NCBI RefSeq assembly: GCF_002263215.1
Contig: NZ_NLFK01000001.1
Location: 124,001-188,000 of the forward strand
Direction of reading: 5' to 3'
DNA from: Actinobacillus seminis
Lineage (GTDB): Bacteria; Pseudomonadota; Gammaproteobacteria; Enterobacterales; Pasteurellaceae
DNA: 64,000 bases
A program made the position numbers and the translations under genes. Numbering within the stretch: position 1 is the first letter of the stretch; each line of letters opens with the position of its first letter. Below are positions 1-10,127 of this stretch, piece by piece. The notes beneath the pieces were generated by a model. That model worked only from the letters and a program-made list of their open reading frames with translations. It had not been told where the DNA came from and searched no databases.

Positions 1-2
1 TT

Positions 3-161
3 CATTATTCGGGAACTGTTCGCCACCATGGTATTCATCAAGATATTAAAAAGCTATGGCAACAACATAACATCCCTTATTGGTTACGCCAGCGCACGCC
101 TTTAATTTTTTATGGCGATCAACTTCAATGTGCCATGGGAGTGTTTCGTATCCAACAGTAA
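3..161 (+). CDS. tilS: tRNA(Ile)-lysidine synthase, C-terminal end (partial)
   Basis: The window opens inside this gene, in the frame starting at base 3. The last 52 residues include [15 protein letters not shown], which fits the C-terminal substrate-binding domain of TilS, the enzyme that turns C34 of the AUA-reading tRNA-Ile anticodon into lysidine. No catalytic residues are visible because the N-terminal PP-loop domain lies outside the window. The gene converges on valS and shares a bidirectional terminator with it. The call rests on the short tail only. Confidence 0.8.
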   Translation, partial: HYSGTVRHHGIHQDIKKLWQQHNIPYWLRQRTPLIFYGDQLQCAMGVFRIQQ

Positions 162-186
162 ATCTTGGCATGGTCTATGACATAAA

Positions 187-217
187 AAAGAGTTGGTTTT
201 ATCTAAACCAACTCTTT
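187..217. terminator. Bidirectional terminator between tilS and valS
   Basis: AAAGAGTTGGTTT and AAACCAACTCTTT form an inverted repeat with a short loop and A/T runs on both sides, so it can end both converging transcripts. Confidence 0.85.
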
Positions 218-235
218 GTTCTATAGATTATTATA

Positions 236-3100
236 TTACAACGCTTCAATCACCCGATATTGCACTTTTAATTTCTCAAGTCCATCTTGATACGCTTGCA
301 TTTTCTCACGCTCTTTAGCAATCACTGCTTCCGGTGCTTTTGCCACAAAGGCTTCGTTGCTGAGTTTGCCTTCAATACGTTTGATTTCATTGATCATTTT
401 TTCAATCTCTTTATTCAAACGAGCAAGTTCAGTTTCTTTATTGATAAAACCTGCCATTGGCACTAACACTTCCACGTTGCCGACCAATTTCGCTACTGAA
501 AACGGAGCTTCTTCGCCTTGAGCTAATACTTGCACGCTGTCAAGTTTTGCCATGGCTTTTAGCAAACGGTTATTTTCCGCAAGAATGTAACGCTGTTCAT
601 CTGAAACGTTACGCACTAAGAAATCCAAGTCTTTGCTTGGAGCAATGTTACTTTCTGCACGAATGTTACGCACCGCTACGATCAGCTCTTTTAACCAGTT
701 GATCTGTATTTCTGCCGCTTCGTCAATTTGGCTTGTTTCAACGGTTGGGAACGGTTGTAGCATAATCGTATCGCCTGAAATATTTACGAAGCCTTTCACT
801 TTCTGCCAAATTTCTTCCGTGATAAACGGAATAATCGGGTGAGCTAAACGTAATAGTTTTTCCAACACACGCACAAGGGTTTGGCTTGCACCACGTTTTT
901 GAGCGTCGGTACCGTTGGCAAACACAGGTTTTGTAAGTTCTAAGTACCAGTCACAGAATTGATTCCAAGTGAACTCATAAATCGTATTTGCCGCCAAGTC
1001 AAAACGGTATTGACTTAATGCGTCACGGAACTCACCAACGGTACGGTTGAAGCTCGATTGGATCCAGCGATCGGCAAGGCTATATTCTACCTCGCCTGCG
1101 GATAAATCTAATTTCTCGTTAGTTAAAACGAAACGACTTGCATTCCATAATTTATTACAGAAATTGCGGTAGCCCTCCAAACGTTTCATATCCCAATTGA
1201 TATCACGTCCATTGCTCGCTAACGCCGCAAGGGTAAAGCGTAACGCATCCGTTCCATGTGCAGAAATGCCATGTTCAAATTCTTTACGAGTTGCTTTAGC
1301 AATTTTTTCCGCCAATTGTGGTTGCATCATATTGCCGGTGCGTTTTTCAAGCAAATCCTCAAGACTGATACCATCAATCATATCAATCGGGTCTAACACG
1401 TTCCCTTTTGATTTCGACATTTTTTGTCCTTGTTCATCACGGATTAAACCTGTCACATACACGGTTTTGAACGGCACTTGCGGTTTGCCGTTTTCATCTT
1501 TGATGAAGTGCATCGTGAACATAATCATACGAGCGACCCAGAAGAAAATGATGTCAAAACCCGTGATTAACACATCAGTCGAGTGAAACATTTTCAGCTC
1601 TTTTGTTTGTTCCGGCCAACCTAAGGTTGAGAACGTCCACAAGCCTGATGAGAACCACGTATCCAACACATCTTCATCTTGTTTTAACACAACATCAGAG
1701 TTTAACTGATATTTTGACCGCACTTCCGCTTCATCTCGAGCAACATAGACATTGCCTTGTTCATCATACCAAGCCGGAATACGATGTCCCCACCAAAGCT
1801 GACGAGAAATACACCAATCTTGAATATCACGCATCCAAGAGAAGTAAAGATTTTCATACTGTTTAGGTACGAATTGGATTTCGCCGTTTTCCACCGCTTT
1901 GGTGGCGACTTCCGCTAAAGGCTTAACCGAAACGTACCATTGATCGGTCAGCATTGGCTCAATCGGCACGCCACCACGGTCACCGTAAGGGACTTTTAAG
2001 TCGTGCGGTTTGATTTGGTCTAATAAGCCGAGAGCCTCAAAATCAGCCACGATTTTCTTACGAGCGACAAAACGCTCTAAGCCTTGATAGTCGGCTGGAA
2101 TTGGTGCAGCGTAGCCGGCAAGCGGTTTGCCGTCCGTGCCGATAATTTCTGCTTCCGCACGAATATCGGCATTGAGCGTCATCACATTTACCATCGGCAA
2201 GCCGTGGCGTTTGCCCACTTCGTAGTCGTTGAAATCATGGGCAGGGGTAATTTTTACCACGCCGGTACCAAATTCACGCTCCACATATTCATCAGCAATA
2301 ATCGGAATTTCACGGTTGGCAAGTGGTAGCACGACCGTTTTGCCAATCAGAGATTGATAACGTTCATCTTCGGGGTGAACCGCAACCGCTGTATCGCCCA
2401 ACATAGTTTCAGGACGGGTCGTTGCCACCACCAAGTAATCCAAGCCGTCAGCGGTTTTCGCACCGTTGGCGAGCGGATAGCGGAAATGCCAGAGCGAGCC
2501 TTTGCTCTCTTTGTTTTCCACTTCCAAATCAGAAATGGCTGTGTGCAGTTTTGGATCCCAATTCACCAAGCGTTTGCCACGGTAAATCAAGCCTTCTTCG
2601 TGCAAACGCACAAAGACCTCTTTCACCGCATTAGACAAGCCTTCGTCCATCGTAAAACGCTCACGCTCCCAGTCAATCGAGTTGCCCAAGCGACGCATTT
2701 GCTGACTGATCGTACCGCCAGAATAGGCTTTCCAATCCCAAATTTTGTTGATAAATGCCTCACGACCATAATCGTGGCGAGTTTTGCCCTCTTCCGCTGC
2801 GATTTTACGCTCCACCACCATTTGGGTCGCAATCCCGGCGTGGTCGGTGCCCGCCTGCCAAAGGGTGTTGTTGCCCTCCATACGGTTGAAGCGGATTAAA
2901 GTATCCATCAAGGTTTGCTGGAAAGCGTGCCCCATATGTAGCGAACCGGTCACATTCGGCGGCGGAATCGCAATACAGTAGCTTGGTGCATTAACATCTT
3001 CGCTTGGCTTAAAATAGCCTTGCGATTCCCAGTGTTGGTAGAGTGCTTGCTCTACAGCGGAAGGGTTAAAACGGTCTTCCATTGTGAATTGTTTTGTCAT
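236..3100 (-). CDS. valS: Valyl-tRNA synthetase
   Basis: Charges tRNA-Val with valine in the cytoplasm. The 954-residue protein has the class Ia signatures: [15 protein letters not shown] with the HIGH-type motif HMGH at about residues 55-58, and KMSKSKGN near residue 560. The editing domain lies between them, and a C-terminal coiled coil rich in Glu/Lys ends the protein, as expected for ValRS. The start [11 protein letters not shown] fits the family length. It is the last gene of a minus-strand series. In many gammaproteobacteria holC is directly upstream; here a cassette of accessory genes separates the two. It carries one Hin-type USS near 1710. Confidence 0.98.
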   Translation of the reverse strand: MTKQFTMEDRFNPSAVEQALYQHWESQGYFKPSEDVNAPSYCIAIPPPNVTGSLHMGHAFQQTLMDTLIRFNRMEGNNTLWQAGTDHAGIATQMVVERKIAAEEGKTRHDYGREAFINKIWDWKAYSGGTISQQMRRLGNSIDWERERFTMDEGLSNAVKEVFVRLHEEGLIYRGKRLVNWDPKLHTAISDLEVENKESKGSLWHFRYPLANGAKTADGLDYLVVATTRPETMLGDTAVAVHPEDERYQSLIGKTVVLPLANREIPIIADEYVEREFGTGVVKITPAHDFNDYEVGKRHGLPMVNVMTLNADIRAEAEIIGTDGKPLAGYAAPIPADYQGLERFVARKKIVADFEALGLLDQIKPHDLKVPYGDRGGVPIEPMLTDQWYVSVKPLAEVATKAVENGEIQFVPKQYENLYFSWMRDIQDWCISRQLWWGHRIPAWYDEQGNVYVARDEAEVRSKYQLNSDVVLKQDEDVLDTWFSSGLWTFSTLGWPEQTKELKMFHSTDVLITGFDIIFFWVARMIMFTMHFIKDENGKPQVPFKTVYVTGLIRDEQGQKMSKSKGNVLDPIDMIDGISLEDLLEKRTGNMMQPQLAEKIAKATRKEFEHGISAHGTDALRFTLAALASNGRDINWDMKRLEGYRNFCNKLWNASRFVLTNEKLDLSAGEVEYSLADRWIQSSFNRTVGEFRDALSQYRFDLAANTIYEFTWNQFCDWYLELTKPVFANGTDAQKRGASQTLVRVLEKLLRLAHPIIPFITEEIWQKVKGFVNISGDTIMLQPFPTVETSQIDEAAEIQINWLKELIVAVRNIRAESNIAPSKDLDFLVRNVSDEQRYILAENNRLLKAMAKLDSVQVLAQGEEAPFSVAKLVGNVEVLVPMAGFINKETELARLNKEIEKMINEIKRIEGKLSNEAFVAKAPEAVIAKEREKMQAYQDGLEKLKVQYRVIEAL

Positions 3101-3124
3101 TGGTTTTCTCGTTGTTTTTAAAAT

Positions 3125-4010
3125 TTAGCAATTTGCTTTAATAGATTGAATTAGATAATAGCCATTTCTATTTACTACATTAACAGTTGCTATACCTTTG
3201 CACTGTGTTTTTGTTGCTGTAAATGTATAATTAACTGTAAATTGATTATTACTTATTTGTGTAATGCTTTGTACTTCTAATGGAATCTGTAATGATGAAT
3301 AAAATTTAAATATATTTTTTTGATTAAATGGACCAACGCCACGTTTCTCAGGAATAACATAAGCTGCCGCTAAATCACCATCGGCAACAGATAAGGCATT
3401 ATAAAAACCTGCTACTGTGTCATAAGCTGTTTGTTCGTAGTGTGTATGATTAGAATTGCCTTTTGAGAAATCTAATTCATTATAATTTATCCCATATCTA
3501 GCAGCATTATTTTTAGTTAAATAATTAAATTCTTTTGGTCTCGCAAAAGTCATAAATTCAATTGCTCGATCTGAATATCCCCAACGACTCAAAACCGCAC
3601 CTAATTTTGCATTAGCATAACCAGTTTGCTCTCCAGTATAACCATTATATATAGCGTGATAACCAATAATGGAATAAGGTAAGTTAGCTACTTTATTATG
3701 GCTAGATGACCAAATAATTGCACAAGCTGAATAACACTCATCATAGGGGGCTACAACTAGTAACAAAACTAGTTTTATTTTATTATATTACTTCCACTAT
3801 TAAAAAAAAAAAAAAAAAAAAAACAACTGCTTTTCCATCAATAATTTTTCTAGCTATTTCTTTAAATTTTCTTGCATCACCACTTATAATCGGACCAGCA
3901 ATAACAATAACGTTCATTCCATCATAGTTTATATAGGATATTTCTGCTGAATGAACTGCTTGTGTAGTAATCAATCCCCAAAGTAAAAATAATAATTTTT
4001 TCATTTTCAT
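3125..4010 (-). pseudogene. Secreted ClpP-like (COG3904-type) protein, broken at a 22-A tract
   Basis: Two reading frames together resemble one secreted protein. The ATG at 4010 follows a GGGGAAG ribosome site and begins a signal peptide (MKMKKLLFLLWGLITTQAVHS). Next comes a ClpP/crotonase-like start (IAGPIISGDARKF). The frame then runs into 22 T in the coding strand (A at 3802-3823) and stops. Beyond it, NSGSNI and then APYDECYSACAIIW look like the Gly-rich turn and the Cys/Ser segment of the COG3904 family, in shifted frames, through to 3125. Some residues between these blocks seem to be missing. Either it is a pseudogene, a length-variable switch, or a miscalled homopolymer. The exact function is unknown. 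Confidence 0.6.
3802..3823. repeat. 22-nt poly-A tract inside a reading frame
   Basis: Twenty-two consecutive A on the plus strand (T in the coding strand) interrupt the ClpP-like gene. Two other A runs of at least 15 occur in the window, at 22985-23001 and 24785-24799; the last lies beside residual sequencing linker. Confidence 0.95.
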
Positions 4011-4070
4011 ATCTTCCCCATTCAACCCCGATGGCACCCGTCGGAAACGGGCGCTATCGTTTGGTATTTT

Positions 4071-4080
4071 ACAAGCGGTC
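4071..4080 (+). repeat. Apl-type DNA uptake signal sequence
   Basis: ACAAGCGGTC is the core of the uptake sequence used by the Actinobacillus pleuropneumoniae/Mannheimia branch. The rest of the window uses the Hin core AAGTGCGGT. It lies inside the cassette between valS and holC, upstream of the ClpP-like gene. Confidence 0.75.
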
Positions 4081-4130
4081 TGTTTTGATAAGTTTTTTGC
4101 AAAAAAATTTTTAAATCTAACCGCTCTTTT

Positions 4131-4248
4131 ACCCCACACGAGCCGTGTGGGGTTAAGCATAGCCGAGCCACGCTGTGGCTCTGATTCTTTTCTAAATTAC
4201 AGCTCCAGATGAGCTGGGATTATCGAGCCTAGCACGGCTCGTGCTAGG
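4131..4248. repeat. Cluster of short palindromes (REP-like)
   Basis: Four hairpins follow each other. At 4132-4152 a CCCCACACG stem closes an AGC loop. At 4165-4181 a GAGCCAC stem closes a GCT loop. At 4201-4215 AGCTC pairs with GAGCT. At 4228-4248 a CCTAGCACG stem closes a GCT loop. The cores CACGAGCCGTG and CACGGCTCGTG of the first and last are reverse complements. The last one covers the stop codon of the zeta-like gene. A related core sits in the hairpin at 26278-26304. Confidence 0.7.
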
Positions 4249-4837
4249 TAGTCTTAAATCCTAATTCCACTAATTCATCACAAAGCTGATTGCACCAATT
4301 CGGTATTTTTTCTGAAATTTTTATCACTTTCTTATCTGCAATTTGCAAAATCAAATTCGGCTTGGTTTCTGAATTATCATAAATCAGCGTTTCATCATTG
4401 ATAAAGATGGCATCAATTAAATTTTTACTGCTGATGTCATAACGTTTTCTAATCGTTTCCTCATCAATAAAATGCCCACCAGCTTTCACTCTTGCTTTTA
4501 CCCGTTCAACGTTAATATCAGGGTCATCAACACCAATATAATTTAATCGAGTTTTGAAATTATTTTCTTTTGCAAATTCCATTCTTTTCAGAATGGATCT
4601 TCCCGAAAGGGTAGATTCCATTGAAAACGAAATCTGATTTTTTACTGCAAACTGAAATAGCTCAATTGCTTTTCTTCCTGCTTCTAAATCTGCCAATCTT
4701 GGATTGTGTGGGCTAATCTGCATTGCGATGTTATCCGAATCAATCACAATCTCGACTTTATCTTGATTGAAAGATCGCAAGGTAGATTTACCGGCTCCGT
4801 TTGTGCCACAGTAAAAAATCGCTAGGCTATTGAGCAT
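4244..4837 (-). CDS. Zeta-toxin-like / COG4185 predicted P-loop ATPase
   Basis: A 197-residue P-loop protein of the type annotated as 'zeta toxin' or 'predicted ABC-type ATPase' (COG4185). The Walker A GTNGAGKST is at residues 11-19, followed by an IDSDNIA segment and FSMESTLSGRS, a typical lid or substrate segment of zeta-like kinases. True zeta toxins phosphorylate UDP-GlcNAc; whether this short protein does so is unknown. Its start overlaps the end of a 56-residue ORF by 11 nt, which implies translational coupling and suggests, by analogy only, a toxin with a small partner. It belongs to the minus-strand series holC-fic-small ORF-this gene. Its stop codon lies inside a hairpin. Confidence 0.7.
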   Translation of the reverse strand: MLNSLAIFYCGTNGAGKSTLRSFNQDKVEIVIDSDNIAMQISPHNPRLADLEAGRKAIELFQFAVKNQISFSMESTLSGRSILKRMEFAKENNFKTRLNYIGVDDPDINVERVKARVKAGGHFIDEETIRKRYDISSKNLIDAIFINDETLIYDNSETKPNLILQIADKKVIKISEKIPNWCNQLCDELVELGFKTT

Positions 4838-4997
4838 ATTTAATCACTTTCTCTGTACCGTCCGGATAATGCTGGATTAAATCTCCATTTTCTCGGCGAT
4901 ACGTCAGCACTTCGTGCTTTTTCTTTTCTTCAAACCAAGCGGTAAAAAGAATATCCAGCTCACGTTGTTTTTTGAGTAATTCTTCACGACTTGTCAT
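4827..4997 (-). CDS. Small protein (56 aa) between fic and the zeta-like gene
   Basis: Reading MTSREELLKKQRELDILF and ending EKVIKYAQ, this small charged protein starts 1 nt after the fic stop codon and overlaps the zeta-like start by 11 nt. Tight packing on both sides supports it as a real gene. The N-terminal half looks like an amphipathic helix rich in Lys/Glu; the C-terminal half contains HYPDG, possibly a short beta hairpin. I do not recognise the family. Its place makes it a candidate antitoxin or regulator of one of its neighbours, by inference only. Confidence 0.65.
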   Translation of the reverse strand: MTSREELLKKQRELDILFTAWFEEKKKHEVLTYRRENGDLIQHYPDGTEKVIKYAQ

Positions 4998-4998
4998 T

Positions 4999-5745
4999 TT
5001 ATGTCCTATGTTCCAAAATCGCCAAATATCTTTCTAATTCAGCCAATTCATACTGACTAATCAACTCAACCAAACTGCTAATATCCTGCTGGTTTTTATG
5101 GAAATCATCAAAACATTGGTAATAGTTTGCTCGATGAGTAAATTTAATATCAACAGGTAAATAGCCGTGTTTTAATAATTCAAAATTAATCAGTAATCGC
5201 CCGGTGCGTCCGTTGCCGTCAATAAAAGGGTGAATACTTTTAAAAGCTAAATGTAACCAACTAATTGCTTCTATGGGATGAAGAGCGGTCAGTTTTTGTT
5301 GATATTTTTCAATTAACGACTGTATTTCTTCGGCAATTAAATAAGGGGCTGTCGGTTCGTTTTCCGCCCCTAAAATACGCACCGGAATTTTACGATAAAC
5401 CCCTCGACTTTCAGCATTATTCATTAACACCAACGAATGAATATCTTTAATCGTACGCTCGCTTAATGTTTCATTATTGGCGACTAATTCATAAATATAA
5501 TTAAAGGCATCTTTAAAACCGATAATATCCAAATGTTCTCGCAGCGGCTTTTCTGCAATCGTCATTCCCTCTTTTAAGATCAGCACGGTTTCACGCAAAG
5601 TAATGGTATTGCCTTCAATCGCATTAGAATTATAACTACTCTCAATAATAAACTCTTCTCGCAAGCGTTGCACTTCCGCCAGGAAAAGCGGACGATATTG
5701 CGCAATCTTGTGTTTTAACTTATCTATACGAGAGAATTTATCCAT
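4999..5745 (-). CDS. fic: Fic family protein with N-terminal inhibitory motif
   Basis: A 248-residue Fic-domain protein. The catalytic loop HPFIDGNGRTGR matches the HxFx(D/E)GNGRxxR consensus of active AMP-transferring Fic enzymes, so activity is predicted. Near residue 40, SNAIEGNT matches the (S/T)xxxE(G/N) inhibitory helix, placed before the Fic core as in class II, self-inhibited members. No winged-helix domain follows the Fic core; the protein ends about 50 residues after it. The start codon overlaps the holC stop by one base (TAATG), so translation is probably coupled to holC. The target protein cannot be read from the sequence. Confidence 0.88.
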   Translation of the reverse strand: MDKFSRIDKLKHKIAQYRPLFLAEVQRLREEFIIESSYNSNAIEGNTITLRETVLILKEGMTIAEKPLREHLDIIGFKDAFNYIYELVANNETLSERTIKDIHSLVLMNNAESRGVYRKIPVRILGAENEPTAPYLIAEEIQSLIEKYQQKLTALHPIEAISWLHLAFKSIHPFIDGNGRTGRLLINFELLKHGYLPVDIKFTHRANYYQCFDDFHKNQQDISSLVELISQYELAELERYLAILEHRT

Positions 5746-6188
5746 TACGCTTTCTCCGTATTCAACTGCCAGCCCAACTGACGGTATTGTTTATAGCGTT
5801 CGCGTGCCTGTGCTTTTTCGGTTTCATCTCGAGGAACAAAATCAATTACTTGATTAAAGCCGGCAACAAAATCCGGCACGTTGGTTTGCAAATTGATCAA
5901 TAAATCGCGACGTTGTGCATTACGTTTTCCCTGCCACGAAATTTCAATCGGCGTAGCAAACTGTGTGATTTCACCGGATAAATTATGCGGGACAAACTCA
6001 TCAGGATCCCGTTGCCACAAGGCTTCATCAAGATTTAGCGCCTGCTGTTCGGTTTCACAAGCAATCAATACTTTTTTACCCACACGCCACGCAGAAGCGG
6101 CTAAATTGCACGCCAAATTTTCGCTTGCCGACAATAACTCCGTCGGCTGAATATTCTCAATAATATAAAATTGGGCGTTTTTGTTCAT
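5745..6188 (-). CDS. holC: DNA polymerase III chi subunit
   Basis: A 147-residue chi subunit, which links the clamp loader to SSB. Family features seen are the N-terminal AQFYIIENI strand, VGKKVLIACET, and LWQRDPDEFVPHNL. The reading frame extends to a GTG at 6200, but the ATG at 6188, preceded by GGTGA, gives the usual N-terminus. The gene heads the minus-strand series that continues into fic. It is divergent from fumC. holC usually stands next to valS; here the accessory genes lie between them. Confidence 0.93.
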   Translation of the reverse strand: MNKNAQFYIIENIQPTELLSASENLACNLAASAWRVGKKVLIACETEQQALNLDEALWQRDPDEFVPHNLSGEITQFATPIEISWQGKRNAQRRDLLINLQTNVPDFVAGFNQVIDFVPRDETEKAQARERYKQYRQLGWQLNTEKA

Positions 6189-6343
6189 AACATATATCAC
6201 CAGTAGATTAAATTACTTCAGGTTAAAACTCACAGATTTTATCGGAAAATGCCTCAAATATAAAACATTAATTTTTTAAGTGCGTAAATTTTATGGCATC
6301 ATGAAAAACGAAAGAAAAAATATAAAAAAATTCACCGCACTTT

Positions 6344-6359
6344 TATGATCTAAGTCACA
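6344..6359. promoter_or_regulatory. Candidate CRP site upstream of fumC
   Basis: TATGA-N6-TCACA matches 9 of 10 core positions of the CRP consensus. With the possible -10 TACACT at 6411-6416, its centre would fall near -71, a phase used by class I activation. A Hin USS overlaps the upstream edge. The 266-bp holC-fumC gap shows no gene. Confidence 0.45.
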
Positions 6360-6466
6360 AAACATCATTTTCATACATTTCATCTCATTCCATTCATACC
6401 TGCAAAGTGTTACACTCCAAACTACCTTATCGGTTTTCAATTAATATTTTTTAAGAGGTAATCACT

Positions 6467-7861
6467 ATGACATTCCGTATTGAGAAAGATACCATGGGCG
6501 AAGTGCAAGTTCCGGCAGATAAATACTGGGCAGCACAAACTGAACGTTCACGCAACAACTTCAAAATTGGTCCGGAAGCCTCAATGCCTAAAGAAATTAT
6601 CGAAGCTTTCGGTTATTTGAAAAAAGCTGCCGCTTATGCCAACCACGATCTTGGCGTCCTACCGGTTGAAAAACGTGATTTAATCGCTCAAGCCTGTGAT
6701 GAAATTTTGTCGAATAAATTAGATGATCAATTCCCTCTCGTTATTTGGCAAACCGGTTCCGGTACGCAATCCAATATGAACGTGAACGAAGTAGTTTCTA
6801 ACCGCGCTCATGTATTAAATGGCGGTAAACTCGGCGAAAAATCTATTATCCATCCAAATGACGACGTAAACAAATCTCAATCTTCCAACGATACTTACCC
6901 AACTGCAATGCATATCGCCGCTTACAAAAAAGTGGTTGAACATACACTTCCGCGCCTAAAACGTTTGCAAAAAACCTTAGCGGACAAAGCGGTGGCGTTT
7001 CAAGATGTAGTAAAAATCGGTCGTACACACTTAATGGATGCAACGCCATTGACATTGGGTCAAGAATTTTCTGCCTATGCAGCACAATTAGCCTTTGGTA
7101 TCAAAGCATTAGAAAATACATTACCACATTTAGCGGAATTAGCATTAGGCGGTACTGCGGTCGGTACTGGCTTAAATACGCCGAAAGGTTATGACGTAAA
7201 AGTCGCTGACTATATTGCAAAATTTACCGGTTTACCTTTCGTTACTGCGCAAAATAAATTTGAAGCGCTCGCTACTCACGATGCTATTGTCGAGACCCAT
7301 GGTGCGTTAAAACAATTAGCGGTTTCCCTTTACAAAATCGCTAACGACATACGTTTATTGGCATCCGGTCCGCGTTCCGGTATCGGCGAAATCTTAATCC
7401 CGGAAAACGAACCGGGCTCATCTATCATGCCGGGCAAAGTCAATCCAACCCAATGTGAAGCTATGACCATGGTTTGCGCACAAGTATTGGGTAATGATGT
7501 AACCATTTCTTTCGCCGGTAGCCAAGGTCATTTCCAATTAAACGTGTATAAGCCTGTGATGGCATTCAACTTCTTGCAATCTGCACAATTATTGGGTGAT
7601 GCTTGTCTATCATTTGATGAACATTGTGCTTGCGGTATCGAACCGAACTATTCACGTATCAAACAGCAACTAGAACAATCACTTATGTTGGTAACTGCAT
7701 TAAATACCCATATCGGTTATGAAAATGCGGCAAAAATTGCAAAAACTGCGCACAAAAACGGTACAACCTTGAAAGAGGAAGCGATTAACCTAGGTTTAGT
7801 GACCGCTGAACAATTTGATGAATGGGTACGCCCTGAAGATATGGTCGGCAGTTTAAAATAA
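6467..7861 (+). CDS. fumC: Fumarate hydratase class II
   Basis: Interconverts fumarate and malate without an iron-sulphur cluster. The 464-residue protein carries the superfamily signature [11 protein letters not shown] near residue 318 and [13 protein letters not shown] near residue 96. The ATG follows GAGGTAATCACT. In this window it joins mdh and sucABCD as the visible part of the citric-acid pathway. It stands alone with a terminator behind it; a possible CRP site lies upstream. Confidence 0.98.
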   Translation: MTFRIEKDTMGEVQVPADKYWAAQTERSRNNFKIGPEASMPKEIIEAFGYLKKAAAYANHDLGVLPVEKRDLIAQACDEILSNKLDDQFPLVIWQTGSGTQSNMNVNEVVSNRAHVLNGGKLGEKSIIHPNDDVNKSQSSNDTYPTAMHIAAYKKVVEHTLPRLKRLQKTLADKAVAFQDVVKIGRTHLMDATPLTLGQEFSAYAAQLAFGIKALENTLPHLAELALGGTAVGTGLNTPKGYDVKVADYIAKFTGLPFVTAQNKFEALATHDAIVETHGALKQLAVSLYKIANDIRLLASGPRSGIGEILIPENEPGSSIMPGKVNPTQCEAMTMVCAQVLGNDVTISFAGSQGHFQLNVYKPVMAFNFLQSAQLLGDACLSFDEHCACGIEPNYSRIKQQLEQSLMLVTALNTHIGYENAAKIAKTAHKNGTTLKEEAINLGLVTAEQFDEWVRPEDMVGSLK

Positions 7862-7881
7862 GCCCCATACAAAATTTGTTC

Positions 7882-7911
7882 AAAAGGCGAGGTCAATTCT
7901 CGCCTTTTTTT
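7882..7911 (+). terminator. fumC terminator
   Basis: AAAAGGCGAG pairs with CTCGCCTTTT and is followed by a T run. Confidence 0.9.
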
Positions 7912-7956
7912 AGTTTATTGATATAATCAACAGAGGATTTTTATTCTAGGTAAAAT

Positions 7957-8565
7957 ATGAAATTTAAAGCTATTTTGTTGTGTATTTCTTGCTTATTTTC
8001 GACCGCACTTTTTGCGCAATGGAAAAGTGTGGGGAATGGTGATTATAATTGGGGACCTTTTCAGGTTTATACGCTTAGCCTTTACAGCGAAAACGGTACA
8101 TATCAAGAAAATATGCGTCCGTTAATGTTAACCTTCAAATATGCCAAACCGATTGAAGGGAAAAGTTTCGCAATTAATTTAGTTAAAGAAATCAATGCAT
8201 TAAATTTCAATAAAGACAGCTCGGCGGCGTGGCTAAAAAAAATGCAAGAAATTTTTCCCAACTTTTCGCCAAACAATGTCTTAAGCTATATTGCCTTGGA
8301 AAACAAAGGATATTTTGTATTCAATGATACAATTTTAAACCACGAATTTGATGCCTCTTTTAATCAAGCACTGTTAGCAATTTGGCTGTCGCCACAAAGT
8401 AATTTCAAGCAGTTACAAAATCAATTAATTGGTAAAGAAAAAAGCACCTATCCTGACGGAGATTTTTTACCTCATCCCGAGGTGCAGCAGTTAGATGAAG
8501 AAGATGCTAATCCGCAAATCCCCCCCACATTTGAGCATCAACAAAAAACCAAAACAGAATCATAA
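7957..8565 (+). CDS. Exported chalcone-isomerase-like protein
   Basis: A 202-residue protein with a clear signal peptide (MKFKAILLCISCLFSTALFA, cleavage before QWKSVG). The body resembles the bacterial chalcone-isomerase-like fold (Chalcone_3 type): FQVYTLSLYSENGTY, LTFKYAKPIEGK and the C-terminal LAIWLSPQSNF. No catalytic role is established for the bacterial members, so the function is unknown; a periplasmic location is predicted. The acidic, Pro/Gln-rich tail after residue 175 looks disordered. A USS overlaps the signal-peptide codons. A monocistronic arrangement is likely. Confidence 0.65.
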   Translation: MKFKAILLCISCLFSTALFAQWKSVGNGDYNWGPFQVYTLSLYSENGTYQENMRPLMLTFKYAKPIEGKSFAINLVKEINALNFNKDSSAAWLKKMQEIFPNFSPNNVLSYIALENKGYFVFNDTILNHEFDASFNQALLAIWLSPQSNFKQLQNQLIGKEKSTYPDGDFLPHPEVQQLDEEDANPQIPPTFEHQQKTKTES

Positions 8566-8643
8566 TCATCGGATTTAAATAAATACACAAAAGCGCGGTG
8601 AAAAAATCACGAATTTTAACCGTACTTTTTCATTAAAAACAAA

Positions 8644-8678
8644 AAATCGGACAGCGCTCAACCCTGTCCGATTTTTTT
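8644..8678. terminator. Bidirectional terminator
   Basis: AAATCGGACAG and CTGTCCGATTT pair with A and T runs on the two sides, between the converging chalcone-like gene and argG. Confidence 0.88.
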
Positions 8679-8695
8679 ATGCCCTTACGATTGGA

Positions 8696-10057
<1,362 letters not shown>

Positions 10058-10073
10058 TTAAACTGCTTTATTA

Positions 10074-10108
10074 TGATTAAAAATTCAAAATTTGTAAATA
10101 AAAATTCA
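10074..10108 (-). promoter_or_regulatory. Tandem ARG boxes (ArgR operator) of argG
   Basis: TGATTAAAAATTCA (10074-10087) and TAAATAAAAATTCA (10095-10108) each match 13 of 14 positions of TGAATwwwwATTCA. Their centres are 21 bp apart, the spacing used by E. coli ArgR hexamers on paired 18-bp boxes. Confidence 0.82.
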
Positions 10109-10127
10109 ATTTATTTTGACCGCACTT

